17,311 nucleotides of DNA, taken from the NCBI GenBank assembly GCA_041485845.1, contig JBGPKH010000120.1:1-17311 (forward strand), read 5' to 3'. Numbering within the stretch: position 1 is the stretch's first letter; each line of letters opens with the position of its first letter. A program made the translations under genes and the position numbers. Origin of the DNA: OMOG01 sp041485845 (GTDB lineage Bacteria > Acidobacteriota > Terriglobia > Bryobacterales > Bryobacteraceae). Below, one piece after another: positions 6,440 through 12,525 of this stretch. The notes under the pieces were generated by a model. The model was given only the letters and a program-made list of their open reading frames with translations. It was not told the origin of the DNA and made no database searches.

Positions 6440-6958
6440 ATGCGAACACCAAAATTCCTGCTGGCGCTGATCGGCCTCGCCAGCCTTGTTTCCGCCCAGA
6501 GTCCGGGTGCTGAGGTATCGGGCACTATCGGGGGCAAGCCGATCACGATCAAGTACTCGGCGCCTTCGGTGCGCGGCCGCCAGATCTTTGGAGACGGCGG
6601 AGTGGTATCGAAAGACTCGACCTATCCCGTGTGGCGCGCGGGAGCGAACGCCGCCACCACTCTTACTACCGGGGCCAATCTCGACATTGGCGGCCTCAAC
6701 TTAGCGGCGGGCACTTATACGCTCTACGTCCTGGTGAAGGACCCCGAGAACTGGAAGCTCATCGTCAACAAACAGAGCGGCCAGAACGGCGATTCTTACG
6801 ACGCCAGCATGGATCTGGGCCGCGTCGACATGAAGATGGAGAAGCCGAAGGCGCCGATCGAAGCGCTGAAGTATACGATCACCGCGGGCGGCGCCACCGG
6901 CAAGATCCAACTGGAGTGGGAGAATCACATCGCTTCGGTGGCGATTCGGGCGAAGTAG
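6440..6958 (+). CDS. Secreted DUF2911 protein
   Basis: 172 residues from the ATG at 6440; a GTG one codon earlier (6437) is the alternative. Residues 1-19 form a Sec signal peptide (FLLALIGLASLVSAQ). The mature part matches DUF2911: ITIKYSAPSVRGRQIFG, then VWRAGANAATTLTT, LAAGTYTLYVLVKDPENWKLIVNK, and a C-terminal EWENHIASVAI strand. DUF2911 proteins are common in Bacteroidetes and Acidobacteria; the function is unknown and a small beta-sandwich is likely. It stands alone, convergent with the ROK gene, with a palindromic repeat in the gap that may terminate both. Confidence 0.9.
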   Translation: MRTPKFLLALIGLASLVSAQSPGAEVSGTIGGKPITIKYSAPSVRGRQIFGDGGVVSKDSTYPVWRAGANAATTLTTGANLDIGGLNLAAGTYTLYVLVKDPENWKLIVNKQSGQNGDSYDASMDLGRVDMKMEKPKAPIEALKYTITAGGATGKIQLEWENHIASVAIRAK

Positions 6959-6970
6959 CTGCCGGGTGGT

Positions 6971-6995
6971 GGACAGGCCGGGAGGCCAGTCCTAC
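6971..6995 (+). repeat. Interspersed palindromic repeat, copy 3
   Basis: GGACAGGCC, then GGGA, then GGCCAGTC and CTAC. Arms pair at 7 of 8 positions. It lies in the 37-bp gap between the convergent DUF2911 and ROK genes, where it could act as a two-way terminator. Confidence 0.8.
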
Positions 6996-7940
6996 TTAGG
7001 CGCGGGGGGCCATGACGAGGCCGGCGGCGCTGACGATGCCGGAGCGGTCGGGCACCTGCTGCTCGACGAGCGGAACATCGCGGACCAGCAGGCCGCGGGA
7101 GCGGCTCCACACCTCCTCTTGCAGCGGGACGAGGAGGTCGGCGCCGGCATCGGCCACAGGGCCTCCGACGATCACGATCTCGGGATCGAAGACGTGGAGC
7201 AGTCCGGCGATGGCGGCGCCCAAACCACGAATGGCTTTGGAGACGATCAAGGTGGAAAGCGCGTCGCCTTCGCACGCCGCCTGAAAGATGGTGCGGCAGG
7301 TGGCGAGCTGCGGCTGCTCGCGGAAGAGGCGCGTCAGCGTGGAGGAACATCCGCGATGCACGGCGGCCCAGGCTTCCCCTTCGATGGCGCGCGCGGAGAA
7401 GATGGTCTCCAGGCAGCCGCGATTGCCGCAGGAGCACTGCGGCCCATCGGGATCGACGGTGATGTGTCCCAGGTGGCCGGCCACGCCGGAGTGGCCGCGC
7501 AGCAAATGACCGTTGGCGATCACCGCGCCGCCGACTCCGGTTCCCAGAGTCAGCATCAGGACGTTCTCGAGCCCGCGCGCGGCGCCCCACACCATCTCGC
7601 CCGCCATGGCCACCCGCGCGTAATTGTCCGCGAAGACCGGAACGTCGAGGGGCAGACCCACCAGCTCGCTGAGGCGCAGTCCTTGGAGATAATGCAGCGG
7701 TCCCATCACAGTCTCGACGAGCGTGCTGTCGGGGTTGATGATGCCCTTACAGCCCACGCCGACTCCGGCGGGAAGGTCCGTGGCTTCGAGCAACCAGCCA
7801 ATGGCGTCCTGCAACGAGGGCAGAAAACCATCCAGATCGCTGGGCGTGTCAACGGTGCGGGAGGCGAGGATGGCGCCCTGTTCGTCCACCATCCCGGCCC
7901 GGATCTGGGCGCCTCCGATATCGATTCCTAAGAGCACCAT
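6996..7940 (-). CDS. ROK-family protein with altered catalytic residues
   Basis: 314 residues with the full ROK fold. The N-terminal phosphate motif reads GIDIGGAQIRAG; the family has DxGGT, so T is A11 here. The residues normally DNDAN, whose last Asp is the catalytic base, read D105-N-Y107-A-R. The AGExGH motif reads AGHLGH (E to H156, H159 kept). The zinc cluster CSCGNRGCLE (C169, C171, C176) is intact, and TLGTGVGGAV is present. ROK members are sugar kinases (glucokinase, NagK) or transcription regulators; there is no N-terminal HTH here. Loss of three active-site residues suggests a non-catalytic sugar-binding role or decay. GGAGGA lies 5 nt before the ATG, 15 bp after the original SDR stop. 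Last gene of the GH43-pyk-SDR-ROK set. Confidence 0.85.
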   Translation of the reverse strand: MVLLGIDIGGAQIRAGMVDEQGAILASRTVDTPSDLDGFLPSLQDAIGWLLEATDLPAGVGVGCKGIINPDSTLVETVMGPLHYLQGLRLSELVGLPLDVPVFADNYARVAMAGEMVWGAARGLENVLMLTLGTGVGGAVIANGHLLRGHSGVAGHLGHITVDPDGPQCSCGNRGCLETIFSARAIEGEAWAAVHRGCSSTLTRLFREQPQLATCRTIFQAACEGDALSTLIVSKAIRGLGAAIAGLLHVFDPEIVIVGGPVADAGADLLVPLQEEVWSRSRGLLVRDVPLVEQQVPDRSGIVSAAGLVMAPRA

Positions 7941-7955
7941 GAGATTCCTCCGATT

Positions 7956-8724
7956 TCAAACCGCGGTGACGCTCCAACCCGCGTCTACAGTCCATACCAC
8001 CGGTGATGGACCGCGCTTCGGCGCCGAGCGGGAAGAGCGCGGCGCGCGCGACGTCCGCGGCGTCGACCGTGCCCCCGGTGAGCGGCTGTTTCTTCCCGAT
8101 GAATTCGAGCAGCTCCGGACTGCCTTGGGCCCGTTCGCTCATGGGCGTGCGGACGAGGCCCGGAGCGCTGGCGTTGACGCGTATCTTGTGGGGCGCGTAG
8201 CAGGCCGCCATGCAGCGGGTCATCGCGGCGGCCGCGCCTTTCGCCGCCGCACAAGCATGGGTGGCGAAGTGGCGCGGCTGCGGCGCTTCGGACAGCACGC
8301 TGCCCATGTTGAGAATGGCGCCGCGGATTCCGTTTGCGCCGGGCTCCTGCTGGAGGATGCGGCCGGTCGCGGCGCGGCACGTGCGAAACACGATCCCGAG
8401 ATTCTGCGCCAGCGTGGTGTCCCATCCTTCGCCGGCACATTCATGCGCCGGGCCATCGCCGAAACGGCGTCCGCTGAGGCCCGCGGCGTTGAAGAGGCCG
8501 TCGACGCGGCCGAATTTCGAAAGACAATGCGGCAGCCCGGACTCGGCGGAATCCGCGCCCGAGAGTTCTTCGGCCCACACTTCTGCGGTATGCTTCGCCA
8601 GTTCCCAACCGGACTGGGCGTCGCCCGTGGCGATGACGAGATGCGCACCCGCGGCCGCCGCCTGTCGCGCGAAGGCCGCCGCAATTCCGGTGGAGGCGGT
8701 CACTATGAGAACTTTGCCCTTCAA
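7956..8724 (-). pseudogene. SDR-family oxidoreductase, frameshifted and missing catalytic residues
   Basis: The product resembles short-chain dehydrogenases/reductases of about 250 residues. The nucleotide motif reads VTASTGIA (9-15), lacking the first Gly of TGxxxGIG. S142 is present, but the catalytic Tyr of YxxxK is C158 with K162 kept (HACAAAKGA). After codon 242 (ITGG) the frame breaks: restoring two bases near 7994-8004 gives WTVDAGWSVTAV and a stop at 7956, exactly the SDR C-terminus. As it stands, the frame runs on to 7849 across the ROK gene. A TTG at 8724 is the best start. Loss of the Gly, loss of the Tyr and a frameshift together argue for a pseudogene. Before decay it would have been translated just ahead of the ROK gene. 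Confidence 0.8.
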
Positions 8725-8736
8725 TCGTCGTCCGTT

Positions 8737-8774
8737 ATTATCCCACTCCGGCGCGGTGCGGCTTCATCGGGTGG
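8737..8774. repeat. Duplicated pyk 3' end, diverged copy
   Basis: This 38-bp stretch matches 8830-8867 (the last codons of pyk and the bases just after its stop) at 31 of 38 positions, in the same orientation. A copy of the palindromic repeat (8798-8822) lies between the two. It overlaps no functional frame. Confidence 0.7.
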
Positions 8775-8797
8775 TGGGCCGGACCTAAAGGCGGCCG

Positions 8798-8822
8798 GGA
8801 CAGGCCAGGAGTCCTGTCCCAC
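8798..8822 (+). repeat. Interspersed palindromic repeat, copy 4
   Basis: Arms GGGACAGG (8797-8804) and CCTGTCCC (8813-8820) are perfectly complementary, with CCAGGAGT between, followed by AC. It lies between pyk and the SDR pseudogene and separates the two copies of the pyk 3' end. Confidence 0.85.
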
Positions 8823-8830
8823 GGTTGAAA

Positions 8831-10243
8831 TCATCCCGCTCCCACGCGGTGCAGCTTCATCAGGTTGGTAGTCCCCGCGCGGCCCACCGGCTGGCCGGCG
8901 AGGAACACGACCAACTGGCCGTGGCGGAGACGACCTCCTTCCACCATCAGGCGGTCCATCTGCGCCAGCATCTCGTCGGTGTTGGAGACTTCGGGCGCGA
9001 GGATGGGGGTGACCCCGTAATTCACCGCGAGCTGCCGGGCCGTAATGTCGCTGGGCGTGATGGCGTACACACACACCGGCGGGCGATAGCGCGAGACGAG
9101 GCGGGCGCTCGATCCGGTGGTGGTGAACACGACAATGGCGGCGGCCTCGGATTCGCGGGCGGCGCGGTAAGCGGCATCGGCGAGGATTTCCGCGTTGCCG
9201 GGCTCGGGAGAGTGCGGCGGGTCCTGGTAGCCTTTTTTGCGGATGGACTCCTCGGACTCCGCGGCGATTCGGTCCATGAAGCGCACGGCTTCCACGGGAT
9301 ACTTGCCGGCGGCGGTTTCGGCCGAGAGCATCACGGCGTCGGTGCCGTCGTAGATGGCGTTGGCCACGTCGCTGACCTCCGCGCGCGTGGGCGTGGGGTG
9401 CTCGATCATGGATTCCAGCATCTGGGTAGCGGTGATGACGAAGCGGCCCTTGCGCCGCGCGCGGCGGATGATGGACTTCTGAATGCGCGGGACTTTCTCG
9501 AGGGCGGTCTCGATGCCCAGATCGCCGCGGGCGACCATGACGCCATCGGTGACGTTCAGGATGGATTCGATGTTCTCCCAGGCTTCGGGCTTTTCGATCT
9601 TGGCGACGATGGGGACGGAGCGGCCGCTCATGCGCTCCCGCAACTGTTGCACGTCGGCCGCGGTGCGGACGAAGGAGAGCGCCACCAGGTCGATGCCTGC
9701 GGAGAGCCCGAAATTCAGGTCGGCGAGGTCTTTCCCGGTGAGCGACGGGATGCTCACGCGGACGCCAGGGAGGTTGATGCCCTTGTGATCGCTAACGGGA
9801 CCGCCGGTGACGACCTCAGTCTGGACCGCGATGCCGTCGGTCGAGACGGCGCGCAGTTCGATCGAGCCATCGGACAGCAGGATGCGGTCGCCGGGGCGCA
9901 CGTCGCGGGCGAAGTTGGCGTATCCGGTGGAGGCGCGGTCGCAGGCGCCGGTCACGGGCTCGGTGGTGATGGTGAAGGAGGCCCCGGTTGCCAGAATGCA
10001 ACTGCCGCCTGCAAAGCGGCCGAGCCGGATCTTGGGACCTTGGAGGTCGAGCAGGATTCCGGCGTGAACGCCGGCCTGCCGCGCGAGGGCGCGGACGGTC
10101 GAAATGCGCGTGGCCTGGTCGGACTCGGTGCCGTGCGAGGCATTGAGGCGGAACACGTCGACGCCGGCGGAGAGCAACTGGCCGAGGATGCCGGGCGGGT
10201 CGGTGGCCGGGCCCAGGGTGGCGACGATCTTGGTGTTGGGCAT
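8831..10243 (-). CDS. pyk: Pyruvate kinase
   Basis: 470 residues, the normal bacterial length. It converts phosphoenolpyruvate and ADP to pyruvate and ATP, in the cytoplasm. Visible motifs are TKIVATLGPA at the start, FRLNASHG (31-38), LDLQGPKIR, a B-domain (about 70-165), catalytic K215 with metal ligand E217 in IVAKIEKPEA, MVARGDLGIE (236-245), ATQMLESM and SDVANAIYDGTDAVMLSAETAAGKYP. The C-terminal allosteric domain (about 340-470) is complete. It begins 3 bp after the GH43 stop, so the two are co-transcribed; an AGGAG lies 12 nt upstream. The last codons are partly duplicated further downstream. Confidence 0.96.
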   Translation of the reverse strand: MPNTKIVATLGPATDPPGILGQLLSAGVDVFRLNASHGTESDQATRISTVRALARQAGVHAGILLDLQGPKIRLGRFAGGSCILATGASFTITTEPVTGACDRASTGYANFARDVRPGDRILLSDGSIELRAVSTDGIAVQTEVVTGGPVSDHKGINLPGVRVSIPSLTGKDLADLNFGLSAGIDLVALSFVRTAADVQQLRERMSGRSVPIVAKIEKPEAWENIESILNVTDGVMVARGDLGIETALEKVPRIQKSIIRRARRKGRFVITATQMLESMIEHPTPTRAEVSDVANAIYDGTDAVMLSAETAAGKYPVEAVRFMDRIAAESEESIRKKGYQDPPHSPEPGNAEILADAAYRAARESEAAAIVVFTTTGSSARLVSRYRPPVCVYAITPSDITARQLAVNYGVTPILAPEVSNTDEMLAQMDRLMVEGGRLRHGQLVVFLAGQPVGRAGTTNLMKLHRVGAG

Positions 10244-10246
10244 GCG

Positions 10247-11191
10247 TCAGCGCCACTCCTGCAACTGGCCCGCGAGCTTTTGGGGGATCTGGACCACGGT
10301 GCCATGGCGGTGATCCGCGGGGAAGCTCACCTGCTCCGTCATGTCCTCGAACGTCTTCCAGCCGGTGGTGCGCATGGCGCCGTAGCGCTGCGGCTTCGAA
10401 TAGTGGTCGAAATAGATCCACCATTCGCGGCCAATTTTCGCGACCGACGGACCTTCCACCCAATCGCCGGTGAACGGCTCGGAGACATCGCGCCAGGGAC
10501 CGCGCGGGGAATCGGCGAAGGCCAGGCGGAGCCGCTTCATCAAGGGCGTCTTGCGCTCGTCCTTGAAGACCATAATCCAGCGGTTGCCGGCGTGGGCGAG
10601 CGTGGCATCGATGCAGTTGAAGCCCGGGTCGAACCACAGGCGCGCCGTAGTGAACGTCTCCCAGTCTTTGGTGGTCACGGCGTAGAGGCGGTGGTTGTAG
10701 CCGTTGTCGCCGGTGGCCTCGGTGCCGGGGAATCGTCCGGGGATGGTGGTGGACCAGAATACGATCCACTCTTTGCGTTCCGGATCCCAGGCGGCCTCCG
10801 GCGCCCAGGCATTGCGCGCGCCAGGCTCATCGGCCATGACGGGGATGGCGCGCTGCGGGGACCAGTGGACGAGGTCCGTGGAGCTGGCGTGGCCGATCTG
10901 GAGGCTGCCGCCGGACTCCTTGCGGGTCCAACCCCAGGTCCAGAGCATGTGCCACGTGCCGTCGGGGCCCCGGCCGAGCCAGGGATCGCGCATGAGCATG
11001 CCGGGCTGCGCGGGTTGGATGGCAGGCTGGTTGTTGTGGAGGGGCTTCCACTGGCGTCCGTCATTGCTGAGGGCGAAGTAGACGCCGGTCTCGCCGTTGC
11101 GGCGGAAGGAAGTGAAGAGGTACGGGCCGGCGCTGAACAGGGGCGCGGCGAGCAGGAGCGCGAGGGTCGGTCGGAGCACGCCCACTATCAT
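10247..11191 (-). CDS. Exported GH43-like glycoside hydrolase
   Basis: 314 residues from the ATG at 11191. A signal peptide (VLRPTLALLLAAPLFSAG) ends near residue 21. The rest fits a five-bladed beta-propeller of the GH43 / GH32-GH43-like clan: candidate catalytic base D69 in MRDPWLG, WAPE at 129-132, pKa-modulating D195 in NCIDATL, and general acid E246 in WVEGPSV. Enzymes of this kind remove arabinose or xylose from plant polysaccharides; the substrate is not readable here. The frame is open to 11248, but this extension is proline/alanine-rich and crosses a G-rich tract, so the ATG before the leader is preferred. No SD is visible. It heads the operon with pyk. Confidence 0.82.
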   Translation of the reverse strand: MIVGVLRPTLALLLAAPLFSAGPYLFTSFRRNGETGVYFALSNDGRQWKPLHNNQPAIQPAQPGMLMRDPWLGRGPDGTWHMLWTWGWTRKESGGSLQIGHASSTDLVHWSPQRAIPVMADEPGARNAWAPEAAWDPERKEWIVFWSTTIPGRFPGTEATGDNGYNHRLYAVTTKDWETFTTARLWFDPGFNCIDATLAHAGNRWIMVFKDERKTPLMKRLRLAFADSPRGPWRDVSEPFTGDWVEGPSVAKIGREWWIYFDHYSKPQRYGAMRTTGWKTFEDMTEQVSFPADHRHGTVVQIPQKLAGQLQEWR

Positions 11192-11194
11192 AGC

Positions 11195-11223
11195 GGGGGT
11201 TGGGGATTGGGGTTGTGTGGGGG
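11195..11223 (+). promoter_or_regulatory. G-quadruplex motif next to the GH43-like start codon
   Basis: Four runs of four or five G (11195-11199, 11202-11205, 11209-11212, 11219-11223) with loops of 2, 3 and 6 nt on the plus strand. It ends 3 bp from the minus-strand ATG, so it lies in the template strand of the GH43-like gene's 5' region. Confidence 0.6.
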
Positions 11224-11398
11224 CCAGGGCCCGGTTTTGGCTCGCCAAAGCGCGAGTGGGCTGGGGCGTTGGCTCAAGCCGGGCTTCATCGCCCCCGCGG
11301 GTAGTGGGTCACCGAGCCATCCACTCTCGGCCAGATCGTCACGGTGGAGGTCGAGCTGCCGGAAAGGTGGTAGCGGGGGTGCTCTGGCCGGACATGGC

Positions 11399-11481
11399 TC
11401 ACTCCACAGTGGCCAGCCAGATGTCGGCTTCTGTGACAACCAGGCCGAATAGATCGTGCGGTCGTCGCGCGAGACCGACAC
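11399..11481 (-). pseudogene. C-terminal remnant of a PD40/TolB-type propeller protein
   Basis: Two minus-strand frames join into one family-like end: VSVSRDDRTIY, then, after restoring one T in the run at 11448-11449, FGLVVTEADIWLATVE and a TGA at 11399. 'SRDGRTIYF...TEADIWLA' is a common ending of PD40 repeat proteins and acidobacterial Ser/Thr kinases. Nothing of the upstream gene survives; the plus-strand receptor remnant begins at this junction. Confidence 0.65.
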
Positions 11482-12119
11482 CAGCCTGGACCTGGGCAAC
11501 CCGCGATTCAACTACACCCGCGCGGGCTTCGATGTGAATCACACCTTCCACGGCCTGGGAACTTATCGATTGCCGTTGGGGCGCGGGCGGCGGTTCGCAT
11601 CGGCGGGAATTGCCGGACGAGTGCTCGAAGGCTGGCAGATCAGCGCGCTCACTACGTGGCGTTCGGGGGCGGCGGAGCACGTTCCCGGGACCAGCGGCGA
11701 ACCCTGCGGTGGCGGCCGGCATGACGGACCGGCAGGTGTGCGGCGCGATCGGCCTGTATCAGACGGGAGGGGTGCCGTTTTACCTCCCCTCGAATTTCGT
11801 GATCGCCGGTTCGGGCCCGGGCCTCGCGCGGGGCGCCAACCCGTCGGTTCTGACCAACCCCGTCGCCGGCGCGCTGGGCGATCGCGGCCTGCGCAACGGA
11901 TGCAGCGGGCTGAACTTCAGCAACATCGACGCCAACATCGTGAAGCGAACGCAAATCAAGGAGCGGATGAACTTCGAGATCCGCATGGAGTTCTTCAACC
12001 TCCCGAATCACGTGCGCTTCTCGGTGGGGCAGACCGGCATCAACAGCACCAACTTCGGCCAGACGGGGACTATCGGCGGCGCGCGTGAAATCCAGTGGAA
12101 CGGACGCCTGAATTTCTAA
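11470..12119 (+). pseudogene. 3' remnant of an Oar-like TonB-dependent receptor
   Basis: The first frame encodes LDLGNPRFNYTRAGFDVNHTF, YRLPLGRGRRF and LEGWQISALTTWRSGA, typical of late outer-membrane beta-strands in Oar-like (carboxypeptidase regulatory-like plus TonB receptor) proteins. Between about 11660 and 11690 the signal moves to another frame, which continues with MTDRQVCGAIGLYQTGGVPFYLPSNFV, then KRTQIKERMNFEIRMEFFNLPNH, INSTNFGQTGTIGGAREIQ and NGRLNF with a TAA at 12117-12119. Ending in an aromatic residue fits a BAM-targeted barrel. The signal, plug and most of the barrel (several hundred residues) are missing, and at least one frameshift is present. Confidence 0.8.
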
Positions 12120-12188
12120 GCCCGCGGGGCAGGCAAAGTCCCGAAGGCGCCGGAGATCGGAGCCGCGGACGGCCATCGGCTTTGTGCG

Positions 12189-12287
12189 CCGGCTATCGCT
12201 GCGCCGCCACTCCGCCGCATCCTGGCAGGCCTTCGCCAACCCCAGCATCTCCGACTCCCCAAACACTCTCCCCACAAAAGTCAGACT
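12189..12287 (-). pseudogene. Remnant of an amidase-family C-terminus
   Basis: The minus-strand translation SLTFVGRVFGESEMLG, LAKACQDAAEWRR resembles the last 35 residues of amidase-signature enzymes ('VGRPFxExxLLxxAHAYEQATxWRR'). Upstream codons lose similarity at about 12288, where a plus-strand coding-like stretch begins. There is no intact stop at the expected place. Function is lost. Confidence 0.55.
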
Positions 12288-12473
12288 GGCGGGACCGCGT
12301 GGCCGCCCACTACGGCCAATGCCGCGGGGACGGATATCACGGTCAAGGCGGACTACACGTTGGCTTCGGCGTTCGCCATGTGGACTCCAGGGCGCGGATC
12401 CCCCAGGTTTTCCAACTGGTACTCTCTGGCGGGCTATTCGCACCAGCAGATCCTTTGCCGATCGTCCCTCTGA
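12285..12473 (+). pseudogene. Coding-like fragment, possibly from a TadE-type pilus protein
   Basis: The open frame reads TGGTAWPPTTANAAGTDITVKADYTLAS..., then AFAMWTPG and LAGYSHQQIL before a TGA at 12471. The WPP, DITVKADY and SHQQIL pattern is reminiscent of the C-terminal part of TadE/TadG-like pseudopilus proteins. There is no start codon with SD, and the preceding sequence belongs to the amidase remnant on the other strand. A weak assignment. Confidence 0.3.
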
Positions 12474-12504
12474 ACCGTTCGGCTCTACGATGGCATTCGT
12501 GGCA

Positions 12505-12510
12505 TAGAAT
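12505..12510 (+). promoter_or_regulatory. Putative -10 box of the permease gene (TAGAAT)
   Basis: TAGAAT, 5 of 6 consensus matches, 15 nt before the permease ATG. No clear -35 and no SD between it and the ATG. Confidence 0.35.
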
Positions 12511-12525
12511 AGCTCTAGGTCTCGA

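Noticed and set aside
7849..7955. Native C-terminal extension of the SDR across the ROK gene
   Set aside because: The alternative frame gives the canonical SDR ending and stop at 7956, followed by the ROK SD; the long read-through is arginine-rich shadow sequence.
2734..8822. CRISPR array
   Set aside because: The repeats are kilobases apart, in both orientations, with genes between them; there are no regular spacers or cas genes.
8825..11452. 875-codon open frame on the plus strand
   Set aside because: It lies antisense to pyk and the GH43-like gene, is rich in G, A, H, D and R as expected from a high-GC shadow frame, and shows no domain or SD.
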